DNA of 64,000 nucleotides from Mycolicibacterium fortuitum subsp. fortuitum (GTDB lineage: Bacteria > Actinomycetota > Actinomycetes > Mycobacteriales > Mycobacteriaceae): contig NZ_AP025518.1 in the NCBI RefSeq assembly GCF_022179545.1, forward strand, positions 5,952,001 to 6,016,000. Reading direction: 5' to 3'. Below the pieces are notes generated by a model. It searched no databases and was not told where the DNA came from. It saw only the letters and a list, made by a program, of their open reading frames with translations. Numbering within the stretch: the stretch's first letter is position 1; the number at the start of each line of letters is the position of its first letter. A program made the translations under genes and the position numbers. This document shows, in pieces, positions 46,771 to 55,431 of this stretch.

Positions 46771-48549
46771 ATGCCGAAGCCCTCACTTCTCATGAGGCTG
46801 TTCCTCACGACCACTGAACTGATCGACCGGCGGATCGGCTGGGACAAGCTGCCGCCGGTGCTCGGCGTCGCGGTGCTGGTCGGTATCCGCGACGCCCTGC
46901 GTGAGCACAACCTGTACGACACCTGCCAGGGAGCGCCGCCCGAGGCCGACCCGCTTCCTCCGTCGGATTACCTGACGGTGCGGACGGCCAACGGTTCCTA
47001 CAACGACCTGTCGGCTCCGTCGATGGGCATGGCGAACACCCGGTTCGGGCGCAATGTGCCGCTCACCGAGGGTCGCTCCGAGCAACTGCCGGAGCTGATG
47101 GACCCCAATCCTCGACTGATCAGCACCAAGTTGTTGCAGCGCCGGGCGTTCCGGCCGGCCACCACGCTCAACGTGCTGGCCGCGGCGTGGCTGCAATTCG
47201 AGACCCGCGACTGGTTCAGTCACGGCTCCGACCCCAACCGGATGCTCGAGATCCCGCGGCCACCCGATGACGACTGGCCCGAGGACACCATCAAGGTCCC
47301 CGCCACGGCCGTCGACCCCACCGCGGAGCCCGGCGGTTCGACCTTTCTGAACACCGAGACCCACTGGTGGGATGGCTCGCAGATCTACGGCAGCAATCAA
47401 CAGTTCCAGGACGCGATCCGCACCCACCACGACGGCAAGGTGTGCATCGACGCCGACGGTTTCATCGACATCCCGCCCACGCTGATCGGCGCCGCCGGAG
47501 GCGCGGACGGCTGGTGGCTGGGCATGGAGCTGATGGGCACCATCTTCATGCGCGAGCACAACGCGATCTGCGACCGGCTCAAAGCGGCCTACCCGAACTG
47601 GAACGACGATCAGCTGTTCAACAAGGCGCGCCTGATCAACGCCGCGCTGATCGCCAAGATCCACACCATCGAATGGACCCCGGCGATCCTGGGGCATCCG
47701 ACCCTGCAGATCGGGATGCGGGCCAATTGGTTCGGCCTGGCCGGTGAGCGGGTCAAGGAGTTGTTCGGACGGCTGAGCGCAGGCGATCTGCTCAGCGGCA
47801 TCCCGGGCTCGAACACCGACCACCACACCGCGCCGTACTCGATCACCGAGGACTTCGTCACCGTCTACCGGATGCACCCGCTGGTGCCCGACGACTATGA
47901 ACTCCTCAGCCTCACAAGCGGTATCGAGCCGCGCGCGCTGACGTTCAGCGACATCCACGGCGGGGCGAACTCCCGCGGTGTGCTCAAGAGCCAGGGCGTC
48001 GCCGAATGCCTCTACTCACTGGGTGTCGCCCATCCCGGTGCCGTCACCCTGCACAACAGCCCGACCTTCATGCGGGACTTCGAGCGGGTCGACGAGCACG
48101 CACTGGACATGATCGCCACCGATATCCTGCGCTCCCGCGAACGAGGTGTGCCGCGTTACAACGACTTCCGCCGCGCACTCCGGCTCGCCCCGGCGACGAG
48201 CTTCGACGAGATCAGCGGCGGCGACGCGGCGACTGCCGCCGTGATGGCCGAGATCTACGGCGGCGACATCGAGAAGGTCGACACCATGGTCGGCATGTTC
48301 GGGGAGAAGCTGCCGGAGGGATTCGGGTTCAGCGACACCGCATTCCGGATCTTCGTGCTGATGGCGAGCCGGCGCCTCAAGAGCGACCGGTTCTACACCG
48401 TGGACTTCACCCCGCGGGTCTACACGCCTGAAGGTATGGACTGGATCGACCGCAACGACATGGTCTCGGTGCTGCTGCGTCACTATCCCGAGCTTGAGCC
48501 GGCGCTGCGCGGGCAACGCAACGCGTTCGCGCCGTGGAGGCGCCTGTAG
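46771..48549 (+). CDS. Animal-type haem peroxidase family protein (alpha-dioxygenase/PIOX-like)
   Basis: A 592-residue member of the peroxidase-cyclooxygenase superfamily, closest in layout to plant and bacterial fatty-acid alpha-dioxygenases. WLQFETRDWFSHG (141-152) is the distal helix, THWWDGSQIYGS follows, FMREHNAICDRL (about 259-270) is a conserved core helix, and EDFVTVYRMHPLVPD carries the proximal haem ligand H369. At the expected distal His (plant enzymes have IHDW) this protein has Arg146 (TRDW). It therefore may not be a classical dioxygenase. It has no signal peptide. It is divergent from the WS/DGAT gene. Confidence 0.87.
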   Translation: MPKPSLLMRLFLTTTELIDRRIGWDKLPPVLGVAVLVGIRDALREHNLYDTCQGAPPEADPLPPSDYLTVRTANGSYNDLSAPSMGMANTRFGRNVPLTEGRSEQLPELMDPNPRLISTKLLQRRAFRPATTLNVLAAAWLQFETRDWFSHGSDPNRMLEIPRPPDDDWPEDTIKVPATAVDPTAEPGGSTFLNTETHWWDGSQIYGSNQQFQDAIRTHHDGKVCIDADGFIDIPPTLIGAAGGADGWWLGMELMGTIFMREHNAICDRLKAAYPNWNDDQLFNKARLINAALIAKIHTIEWTPAILGHPTLQIGMRANWFGLAGERVKELFGRLSAGDLLSGIPGSNTDHHTAPYSITEDFVTVYRMHPLVPDDYELLSLTSGIEPRALTFSDIHGGANSRGVLKSQGVAECLYSLGVAHPGAVTLHNSPTFMRDFERVDEHALDMIATDILRSRERGVPRYNDFRRALRLAPATSFDEISGGDAATAAVMAEIYGGDIEKVDTMVGMFGEKLPEGFGFSDTAFRIFVLMASRRLKSDRFYTVDFTPRVYTPEGMDWIDRNDMVSVLLRHYPELEPALRGQRNAFAPWRRL

Positions 48550-48617
48550 GACTGAAGTCGCCGCGCGCACGCTCGTCCCGGGTGCGTGGCAGCGGTGTCT
48601 ACCGGCTCACCGATGAC

Positions 48618-48655
48618 ATAAGCCCGCTACCTGCGATAACAGGAAGCGGGCTTAT
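48618..48655 (-). terminator. Terminator of tRNA-Ser(CGA)
   Basis: A perfect 11-base stem, ATAAGCCCGCT (48618-48628) with AGCGGGCTTAT (48645-48655), has an inner CCTG/CAGG extension. It begins 3 bases beyond the 3' end of the tRNA on the minus strand. It may also stop transcription of the convergent peroxidase gene, which ends at 48549. Confidence 0.75.
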
Positions 48656-48657
48656 GG

Positions 48658-48745
48658 CGGTGGCGGAGGGATTTGAACCCTCGGACGGGGGTTACCCGTC
48701 ACACGCTTTCGAGGCGTGCTCCTTAGGCCGCTCGGACACGCCACC
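48658..48745 (-). tRNA. tRNA-Ser (anticodon CGA)
   Basis: An 88-nt class II tRNA on the minus strand. The acceptor GGTGGCG pairs with CGCCACC, discriminator G. The anticodon stem CACGC/GCGTG holds the loop CTCGAAA, anticodon CGA (reads UCG). The long variable arm GACGGG/CCCGTC and T arm with GGTTCAAAT are present. The 3' CCA is not encoded. Confidence 0.95.
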
Positions 48746-48882
48746 GTGTGGCAGCTTACCGGTCGAGCGCCGCAAGCCATAATCGCGGCCTGAGCCCACA
48801 CCGGGCCAGCGAGTGTGCACCGTGGGCGGAAACCCGGCCGCAGAGTCGCCACCAGTTCACACTCGGCGCCGCCGGCGCACAC

Positions 48883-49338
48883 TCAGCGCTGGGCCGCGAA
48901 AAACTCCTCGAGCAGGGCCGCACACTCGTCGGCCAGCAACCCGCCGACCACCTCGGGCCGGTGGTTGAGCCGGCGATCTCGGACCACATCCCACAGCGAG
49001 CCGACCGCTCCGGTCTTGGGTTCCCATGCCCCGAACACCACCCGGGCCACCCTGGCCAGCACCAGCGCACCCGCGCACATCGTGCAGGGCTCGACCGTCA
49101 CCGCCAGCGTCGCGCCTTCCAGCCGCCACCCGTCGCCGAGCACCCGCGCCGCCTCGCGCATCGCCACGATCTCGGCATGGCCAGTGGGGTCACCGGTGGT
49201 CTCGCGCACATTGGCGGCCCGGGCCAGCTCGGTGCCGTCGGCGGCGAACACCACGGCGCCGATCGGCACATCACGGGGACCGGCCGTCCGGGCAGCGTCC
49301 AACGCCGTGCGGATCAGCGCTTCGTCCGAGGCACTCAC
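48883..49338 (-). CDS. tadA: tRNA(Arg) adenosine(34) deaminase
   Basis: A 151-residue zinc deaminase that converts A34 to inosine in tRNA-Arg(ACG). The active site is complete: HAE (H54, E56) and PCTMC (C85, C88), followed by the tRNA-contact block RVVFGAWEPKTGAVGSLWDV. The GTG at 49338 overlaps the stop of the preceding gene (GTGA). It corresponds to Rv3752c. The 137 bases between this gene's end and the tRNA hold nothing recognised. Confidence 0.94.
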   Translation of the reverse strand: MSASDEALIRTALDAARTAGPRDVPIGAVVFAADGTELARAANVRETTGDPTGHAEIVAMREAARVLGDGWRLEGATLAVTVEPCTMCAGALVLARVARVVFGAWEPKTGAVGSLWDVVRDRRLNHRPEVVGGLLADECAALLEEFFAAQR

Positions 49339-49841
49339 CGACCGAGCCGGTCGAGCACCGCCGACAGCTCGTCGGCGAAACCCATCTCGCGGGCGATACG
49401 CCCGATCTGCTCATCGGCGTACAGGTCGGTCTCGGACAGGATCACGCCGAGCACGTCCTCGTGCAGTCCGACGTCGGACAGCACCGACAGATCGCCCTCC
49501 TCGAACGGATCCGCGTCCTCCAGATCCTCCTCTTCGAGGTCAGCGTCCAGGTTCTCCAGCGCCTCGGCCGCGATGTCGTAGTCCAGCGCCGCGGTCGCGT
49601 CCGACAGCAGCAACCGGGTTCCCGCCGGCGCCGGCCGTACGATCACGAAAAACTCGTCGTCCACATCCAACAGGCCGAATACCGCCCCCGCGCTGCGCAG
49701 CTCACGAAGCTCGGTCTCGGCTGCGGTCAAGCTCTTCAACGATGACGAACGCATCGGCGCACACCGCCACTTGCCGTCCTCCCGGACAACGGCCACTCCG
49801 AAGCCATCGGGCAGGTCTGCCGGCGCACGCTGTGCCTCCAT
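49335..49841 (-). CDS. tRNA adenosine deaminase-associated protein
   Basis: A 168-residue actinobacterial protein always encoded next to tadA (Rv3753c type). An acidic stretch of about 20 residues (about 97-116, ENLDADLEEEDLEDADPFEE) precedes the C-terminal helix region EQIGRIAREMGFADELSAVL. Its stop overlaps the tadA start, so the two are translationally coupled. The biochemical role is not known; the conserved pairing suggests it assists TadA or tRNA binding. Confidence 0.88.
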   Translation of the reverse strand: MEAQRAPADLPDGFGVAVVREDGKWRCAPMRSSSLKSLTAAETELRELRSAGAVFGLLDVDDEFFVIVRPAPAGTRLLLSDATAALDYDIAAEALENLDADLEEEDLEDADPFEEGDLSVLSDVGLHEDVLGVILSETDLYADEQIGRIAREMGFADELSAVLDRLGR

Positions 49842-49924
49842 GCCCGCCTACGGTAGTCGCCGACCAGCAATTTTGACAGGGATCACCCTCGGCCCCGGCC
49901 GGGGCGGTATGCCAACCTTGATGC

Positions 49925-50884
49925 GTGACGAAGACACCCGTGTGCGTGCTGGGCCTCGGCCTGATCGGTGGCTCGCTGATGCGCGCCGCCGCCGCGGCCG
50001 GTCGCGAGGTCTTCGGCTACAACCGGTCGATCGAGGCCGTCACGGCCGCGAAGTTCGACGGGTTCGACGCCACGGCCAATCTCGACGACGCGCTGAGCCG
50101 GGCCGCCGAGGCCAACGCTCTGATCGTGCTGGCGGTGCCGATGCCGGCTCTGCCACAGATGCTCGACCACATCCGCAGCACCGCACCCCAGTGCCCGTTG
50201 ACCGATGTCACCAGTGTCAAGGGCGCGGTCCTGGAAGAAGTCGGCAACTTCGGCTTGCTGCAGAACTTCGTCGGCGGGCATCCGATGGCCGGCACCGCGC
50301 ACTCCGGCTGGTCGGCCGGTGACGCCGCCCTGTTCACCGGCGCCGCATGGGTGGTCAGCGTGGACGATCACGTCGATGCCCGCATCTGGTCACAGGTGGC
50401 CCAACTGGCCCTGGACTGTCATGCCGTCGTGGTACCTGCCCGCTCTGACGAACACGACGCCGCCGCGGCCACGATCTCGCATCTGCCCCACCTGTTCGCC
50501 GAAACGCTGGCACTGATCGCCGGCGAGGTGCCGTTGGCCTTCGCCCTGGCCGCCGGATCGTTCCGCGACGGCACCCGGGTGGCGGCCACCGCGCCGCATC
50601 TCGTGCGGGCGATGTGCGAAGCCAACGCCGAGCAGCTTCTGCCCGCCCTCGAGCACGGCATCGAGCTGCTGACGAGGGCGAAGGAATCACTGGCCGACAC
50701 GGGTTCGGTGGCCGACCTGGTCGAGGCCGGCCATGCCGCGCGGATGCGTTACGACAGCTTCAGCCGCCCCGAGATCATCACCACGGTGGTGGGCACCGAC
50801 AACTGGCGGGCCGAACTGGCCGCCGCCGGGCGGGCCGGCGGGGTGATCAGATCCGCTCTGCCAGTCCTGGGTAGTCAAGGATGA
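49925..50884 (+). CDS. tyrA: Prephenate dehydrogenase
   Basis: A 319-residue NAD-dependent enzyme making 4-hydroxyphenylpyruvate from prephenate in tyrosine synthesis. The nucleotide site is [13 protein letters not shown] (about 10-22); [10 protein letters not shown] and the substrate-binding [13 protein letters not shown] block (catalytic His in HPMAG) are intact, and [16 protein letters not shown] marks the helical dimerisation domain. There is no ACT domain. The start is GTG. Its last 38 bases overlap the 3' end of the convergent glycolipid-binding gene. Confidence 0.93.
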   Translation: MTKTPVCVLGLGLIGGSLMRAAAAAGREVFGYNRSIEAVTAAKFDGFDATANLDDALSRAAEANALIVLAVPMPALPQMLDHIRSTAPQCPLTDVTSVKGAVLEEVGNFGLLQNFVGGHPMAGTAHSGWSAGDAALFTGAAWVVSVDDHVDARIWSQVAQLALDCHAVVVPARSDEHDAAAATISHLPHLFAETLALIAGEVPLAFALAAGSFRDGTRVAATAPHLVRAMCEANAEQLLPALEHGIELLTRAKESLADTGSVADLVEAGHAARMRYDSFSRPEIITTVVGTDNWRAELAAAGRAGGVIRSALPVLGSQG

Positions 50885-51437
50885 AGCCGTCGGAGTCGAC
50901 CGTGACGGTGGTGTTCGACAACGGCGAGCGCAGCCTCACCCCGGGAACGCCGGGCCCAGCACTGCTGTAACTGATGTTCGCGGTCTCCACCGCGAAGTCG
51001 GGCAACCGCACGTAGACCACCGGCAACGTCAGCGACTCCGCCCGCTGGTGCAGACCCGTCCGCCGGATCGGCAGCGCGTTGAAGAACGGACTGAACACCA
51101 CGTCGACATCCAGCGCACCACCGAAGTCCGAACGCTTGGTCTGAGTGTGGTCCTGAACCAGCCACATGTTCTCCTCGTCGCGGGCGATGGAGAGCTGGCG
51201 TTCACGCTCGGCCAGGGTGACGGTGAGTGACAGCCTCTTGGTGGCCCCGGTCTCGTCGGTGACCAGGTCATAGGAAGCCGAGAACGCCGGGTGGGCTTCG
51301 GTCGCGGCGGCCACGATCCGGCCGTACGCCTTGATCCGGTTGCCCGACAGCTGAACCCGTGCGGATTCCATCCGCGGCTCATCGTGCGCCCGCCACGTCA
51401 ACACCGCCGGCCAGGCACTGTCCTTCTGGTCGCTCAC
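50847..51437 (-). CDS. Putative glycolipid-binding domain protein (Rv3755c-like)
   Basis: A 196-residue cytoplasmic protein of the putative glycolipid-binding family (PF06475 type). Recognised by the opening [20 protein letters not shown] and by [23 protein letters not shown] in the centre, with a C-terminal [20 protein letters not shown]. The GTG start overlaps the proZ stop (GTGA), so it is the last gene of the proXVWZ operon. This fixed coupling hints at a membrane or envelope role connected with osmoprotection, but the biochemical function is unproven. Confidence 0.82.
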   Translation of the reverse strand: MSDQKDSAWPAVLTWRAHDEPRMESARVQLSGNRIKAYGRIVAAATEAHPAFSASYDLVTDETGATKRLSLTVTLAERERQLSIARDEENMWLVQDHTQTKRSDFGGALDVDVVFSPFFNALPIRRTGLHQRAESLTLPVVYVRLPDFAVETANISYSSAGPGVPGVRLRSPLSNTTVTVDSDGFILDYPGLAERI

Positions 51438-52216
51438 CCTTCTACCGTATGCGACGAGACCGGGCGTTCGTAGCCGAGTCCGGAACTCCCCGCCGGCCGT
51501 GACTCGAGCGCCACCTCGTCGCCGAGCAACGGCTGCGGAATCCGTCGCCGGCCTCCCAAACGGCCACTACCGGGCACCGACAGCCACACGGCGAACGCCA
51601 GCGCGGCATCGAGAATCAAGGCCAGTGCCGTCACCATCAACGCACCCACCAACGCGATGTGGAACTGCCGCACCTTGATGCCGTCGATCAGATACCGGCC
51701 GAGCCCGCCCAGGCTCGCGTATGCGGCCACCGTCGCTGTCGCCACGATCTGCAGCGTCGCCGTGCGCAGCCCGCCCACGATCAACGGCAGTGCGTTGGGC
51801 ACCTCGACCCCGAGCAGCACCCGCCGCTCCGTCATACCCATCGACCGGGCCGCGTCCACCACCGCGGGATCCACGTTCGCGATACCGGCATAGGTGCCGG
51901 CCAACAGCGGTGGGATGCCCAGCAGCATCAGGGCCACCGTCGGCGGCACCAACCCGAGCCCCCACAGCAGCACCCCGAGCAGCAGCACGCCCAGCGTGGG
52001 TAGGGCGCGTAACGCGTTGACCCCGGTGACCACCAGGAAGGTGCCGCGCCCGGTGTGCCCGATGAGCAGTCCGACCGGGATCGCGATCAGCGCGGAGGCG
52101 GCCACTGCGACCACGGTGTACTGCAGATGCTCGATGATGCGGGCGCCCAGGCCGGCGGGCCCGCCCCAGTTGGCTGCGGTGAAGATGAAGTCGAGTGCCT
52201 GCTGCAGGAAGTTCAT
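51434..52216 (-). CDS. proZ: Osmoprotectant ABC transporter permease ProZ
   Basis: A 260-residue membrane permease (about five hydrophobic segments) of the OpuC/ProW family, importing glycine betaine, choline or similar compatible solutes. The EAA-type cytoplasmic loop is DAARSMGMTERRVLLGVEVPNALPLIVGG. A charged 45-residue C-terminal tail extends past the membrane part. It overlaps proW upstream (ATGA) and the glycolipid-binding gene downstream. Confidence 0.92.
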   Translation of the reverse strand: MNFLQQALDFIFTAANWGGPAGLGARIIEHLQYTVVAVAASALIAIPVGLLIGHTGRGTFLVVTGVNALRALPTLGVLLLGVLLWGLGLVPPTVALMLLGIPPLLAGTYAGIANVDPAVVDAARSMGMTERRVLLGVEVPNALPLIVGGLRTATLQIVATATVAAYASLGGLGRYLIDGIKVRQFHIALVGALMVTALALILDAALAFAVWLSVPGSGRLGGRRRIPQPLLGDEVALESRPAGSSGLGYERPVSSHTVEG

Positions 52217-52875
52217 GCGGCCGCCTTCACCCGGTGGCCCCGCGGCATGCGCGTCCAGGGCGTGATGAGCTTGCCCACCAACATGATCAGGCTGTCGATC
52301 ACCACGGCCAGCACGAAGATCGCGATGATCCCGGCGATGATCTGGTCACTCTTGTTGGACTGATAGCCCTCGGTGAACCAGGTGCCCAGCCCGCCGATAC
52401 CGATCACCGAACCCACCGACACCATCGAGATGTTGGTGACCGCCACCACCCGCAGCCCGGCCACCAGCACCGGGATGGCCAGCGGAAGCTCCACCTTCAC
52501 CATCCGCACCAGTGGCCGGTAGCCGATCGCCGTCGCAGCGTCGCGCACCTGTTCGGGCACCGCGTCGAGCGCCTCTGGCACCGCCCGCACCAGCAGCGCC
52601 GTGGTGTAAAGCGTCAGCGCCACAATGACATTGGCCTCATCCAGGATGCGGGTCGGGATGACCAGCGGTAGCACCACGAACAGCGCCAACGACGGGATGG
52701 TGAAGATGATGCTGGCCGTCAGGGTCGTGAGCCGCCGCAGCGCGGTGGTGCGCTGTACGGCCGCACCCAACGGAACCGCGATCAGGAGCCCGAGCCCGAT
52801 CGGCACCAACGACAACCGCAGGTGCACGACAGTCAGCACCCACAGGTCATCGAGATGGTTCAGCAGATACCGCAC
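52213..52875 (-). CDS. proW: Osmoprotectant ABC transporter permease ProW
   Basis: A 220-residue partner permease of ProZ with about five to six membrane segments. The coupling loop DAATAIGYRPLVRMVKVELPLAIPVLVAGLR is the conserved EAA region. The start is the GTG at 52875 (VRYLLNHLDDLW), two bases after the proV stop; the open frame extends upstream through proV but that part is a shadow. It ends in an ATGA overlap with proZ. Confidence 0.92.
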   Translation of the reverse strand: MRYLLNHLDDLWVLTVVHLRLSLVPIGLGLLIAVPLGAAVQRTTALRRLTTLTASIIFTIPSLALFVVLPLVIPTRILDEANVIVALTLYTTALLVRAVPEALDAVPEQVRDAATAIGYRPLVRMVKVELPLAIPVLVAGLRVVAVTNISMVSVGSVIGIGGLGTWFTEGYQSNKSDQIIAGIIAIFVLAVVIDSLIMLVGKLITPWTRMPRGHRVKAAA

Positions 52876-52877
52876 GA

Positions 52878-53984
52878 CTACCCCAGCTCCGGGACGCGGC
52901 GCTGCTCCTTGAGCGCCTCGAGCACGTCGTCGGCGCGCACACCTCCCAGCAGCTTCCCGTCCTCGTCGACCGCCACACCGAGCCCGCTCGGTGAGGACAG
53001 CGCAGAATCCAGTGCCTGGCGCAGGTTGCCGTCGGGCGGGAAGAAGGACCCACCGCCGATGGTGCTGTCGTAGAGCGCATTGCCCTTGCGATGCACCTCG
53101 ACACCCTCGGCGTTGATCCACGCGAACGGCGCGCCGGCTTTGATGACCAGCCGCCACTGGCCCGGGCTCAGGTCGAGCGCATCGATGTCGTCCTCGTCGA
53201 CGTGCTCGATCTCGTGCAGGGGCAAGCCGGTGGCATGGAAGAACTGCAACCCGCGGTAGCCGCGGTCGGCCCCGACGAATCCCGATACGAGCTCGTTGGC
53301 CGGATTCGACAGGACGAAGGCGGGATCGGCGTATTGCAGTAGCGCTCCGCCGCGGCCGAATACCGCCACCTTGTCCCCGAGCTTGACCGCCTCGTCGATA
53401 TCGTGCGTGACGAAGACGATGGTCTTGCGCAATTCGCTTTGCAATCGCAGGATTTCGGTCTGCAGATCCTCGCGCACCACCGGGTCGACGGCGCTGAACG
53501 GTTCGTCCATCAACAGGATCGGCGGGTCCGCGGCCAGTGCGCGAGCCACCCCGACACGCTGCTGCTGACCACCCGACAGTTGCGCCGGATAACGGTTGGC
53601 CAGTTTCGGGTCGAGCCCCACCCGTTCCATCACCCCGAGCGCGGCCTTGCGGGCGCTGCGCCGCGATTCACCGCGCAGCACCGGTACGGTCGCGACGTTG
53701 TCGACCACCCGCAGATGCGGCATCAGCCCGGCACTCTGGATGACGTAGCCGATGCCGAGCCGCAGCTTGACCGGATCCACCGTGCTGATGTCGTCCCCGT
53801 TGACGGTGATGGTGCCCGAGGTGGGGTCGATCATCCGGTTGATCATCCGCATCGAGGTGGTCTTGCCACAGCCCGACGGACCGACGAACACCGTCAGCGT
53901 GCCTTGCGGCACTTCCAGATTGAGGTTGTCGACGGCGACGGTCCCGTCGGGGTACTGCTTGGTGACGTCAGTGAAGGTGATCAT
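52878..53984 (-). CDS. proV: Osmoprotectant ABC transporter ATP-binding protein ProV
   Basis: A 368-residue ATPase. Walker A is GPSGCGKTT (35-43), the signature is LSGGQQQRVG, Walker B is ILLMDEPFSAVDP, and the switch His is in VTHDIDEA. The C-terminal part (about 245-365) has two CBS-like segments that in OpuA-type ATPases sense ionic strength (the last one SSPSGLGVAVDEDGKLLGGV). The start ATG at 53984 shares one base with the proX stop (TGATG). Together with ProX, ProW and ProZ it forms a complete importer. Confidence 0.93.
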   Translation of the reverse strand: MITFTDVTKQYPDGTVAVDNLNLEVPQGTLTVFVGPSGCGKTTSMRMINRMIDPTSGTITVNGDDISTVDPVKLRLGIGYVIQSAGLMPHLRVVDNVATVPVLRGESRRSARKAALGVMERVGLDPKLANRYPAQLSGGQQQRVGVARALAADPPILLMDEPFSAVDPVVREDLQTEILRLQSELRKTIVFVTHDIDEAVKLGDKVAVFGRGGALLQYADPAFVLSNPANELVSGFVGADRGYRGLQFFHATGLPLHEIEHVDEDDIDALDLSPGQWRLVIKAGAPFAWINAEGVEVHRKGNALYDSTIGGGSFFPPDGNLRQALDSALSSPSGLGVAVDEDGKLLGGVRADDVLEALKEQRRVPELG

Positions 53985-54916
53985 CACTTGACCACCGGCT
54001 GGTCGAATCCGTTGTCCTTGATCCACTTTCCGGCCGCCTCGTCGGGGTCGACGCCGGCATTGCCCTCGACCGCGGTGTTCAACTCGATCAGGGCTTCGGT
54101 GGTGAGCTGGGCCGAGACCGCGTCGAGCACGGTCTTGAGTTCGTTGGACATCTTCTGCGAGGCCACCAGCGGAACGACATTGGCGGCCAGGAAGACATTC
54201 TCGGGATCTCCCAGCGGCACCAGATGGTGCTGGACGATCGCCGGTGAGGTGCTGAAGATGTTCGCGGCCGTGACGGCCCCGCTGTTGAGGGCTTGCACGG
54301 TGGCCGGCCCGCCGCCGTCACTGATCGCGACGAAGTTGGCCGGGGCGATGTCCAGCCCGTAACGGGCTTTCAACCCGACCAGGCCCGTCTGGCGGGTCTG
54401 AAACTCCGATGGCGCACCGACTTTCACCTCCGCCGAATGCGCGGCCAGATCGGCGATGGTCTTGAGATTCCAGCGCTGTGCGGTTGCGGCGGTGACCGCG
54501 AGGGTGTCCTTGTCCTCCGCCGGTGACGGCGACAGGATCGACAGGTCGCCGGGCAACGCCTTGAACAGTGCGATCAACACTTCGTCCGGCGTGGTGGCAG
54601 TGGCCTCAGCGTCGAAGTACTGCAGGAGATTCCCGGTGTACTCGGGAATCAGATCGATCGAGTGATCCTGCACGGCAGGCACATACGTCTCACGGCTGCC
54701 GATACCGAATTGACGCCTGATCTGAAAATCGTTCGCCTCCAGAGCCTGGGCATAGATCTCGGCGAGAATCTTGGACTCCGGGAAGTCGGCGGATCCGACC
54801 GTCACGGTCTTCAGGTCGCCCGAGATCGGTCCACCGCCCAACGGATTGGCACTTCCACAACCGGACAACAGAACCGCAAGCAGTATCGCCAGGAACGCCA
54901 GGGTTTTGCGGTGCAT
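53984..54916 (-). CDS. proX: Osmoprotectant ABC transporter substrate-binding lipoprotein ProX
   Basis: A 310-residue OpuAC/OpuCC-type binding protein. The signal peptide ends at lipobox LLSGC. TVTVGSADFPESKILAEIYA opens the binding domain and DLIPEYTGNLLQYF is the family hallmark near the ligand pocket. ATG at 54916 is preferred because AAAGGA sits seven bases upstream; a GTG two codons earlier would be too close. It is the first gene of the five-gene operon, divergent from the LapA-type gene with 115 bases between starts. Confidence 0.92.
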   Translation of the reverse strand: MHRKTLAFLAILLAVLLSGCGSANPLGGGPISGDLKTVTVGSADFPESKILAEIYAQALEANDFQIRRQFGIGSRETYVPAVQDHSIDLIPEYTGNLLQYFDAEATATTPDEVLIALFKALPGDLSILSPSPAEDKDTLAVTAATAQRWNLKTIADLAAHSAEVKVGAPSEFQTRQTGLVGLKARYGLDIAPANFVAISDGGGPATVQALNSGAVTAANIFSTSPAIVQHHLVPLGDPENVFLAANVVPLVASQKMSNELKTVLDAVSAQLTTEALIELNTAVEGNAGVDPDEAAGKWIKDNGFDQPVVK

Positions 54917-55031
54917 CCGCACGTCCTTTCGGCGGTCAGCCTTTCTCCAGACCCTAACGGCACACCCGACATGCCGCCGCGCTTTACCTCATGGTGTTTG
55001 CAATGAGGCCTTCACGGGCAAAGATGTCAGT

Positions 55032-55427
55032 ATGACCAGCGATCCGTCTGCATCGCCCGATCTGCCTGAGCCGACACCTCATGCGCCGGTGCCGCCGACG
55101 CCCGACCCGGGCAAAGTTCCCGATGCCGGCAGGCCCCCCGCCAAGTCGAGCAAGGCCGCCGAGCCCAAACTGACCCGCGCCGGTGCCCTGTGGTCAGCAT
55201 TGATCCTGGGTTTTTTGGTCCTGATCGTGCTGCTCATCTTCATCGCGCAGAACACCGAGCCGGTCCCGATGTCGTTCCTGGCCTGGCATTGGTCGTTGCC
55301 GACCGGGGTCGCCATCCTGGGTGCCGCGGTGGCCGGCGGACTGCTCACCGTCGCCGCCGGCTCCGCGCGGATCTTCCAGCTGCGCCGCAACGCCAAGAAG
55401 AACTTCAAGGCCGCTCAGCGCGGCTGA
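55032..55427 (+). CDS. LapA-domain (DUF1049) small membrane protein (Rv3760-like)
   Basis: A 131-residue protein with a Pro-rich cytoplasmic N-terminus (about 1-48), two membrane segments (about 53-73 and 88-110) and a basic C-terminal tail (RRNAKKNFKAAQRG). IAQNTEPVPMSFLAWHWSLP between the segments is the LapA-domain signature. LapA proteins are implicated in lipopolysaccharide assembly in enterobacteria; the function in mycobacteria is unknown. It ends four bases from the convergent fadE36 gene. Confidence 0.85.
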   Translation: MTSDPSASPDLPEPTPHAPVPPTPDPGKVPDAGRPPAKSSKAAEPKLTRAGALWSALILGFLVLIVLLIFIAQNTEPVPMSFLAWHWSLPTGVAILGAAVAGGLLTVAAGSARIFQLRRNAKKNFKAAQRG

Positions 55428-55431
55428 GAAG

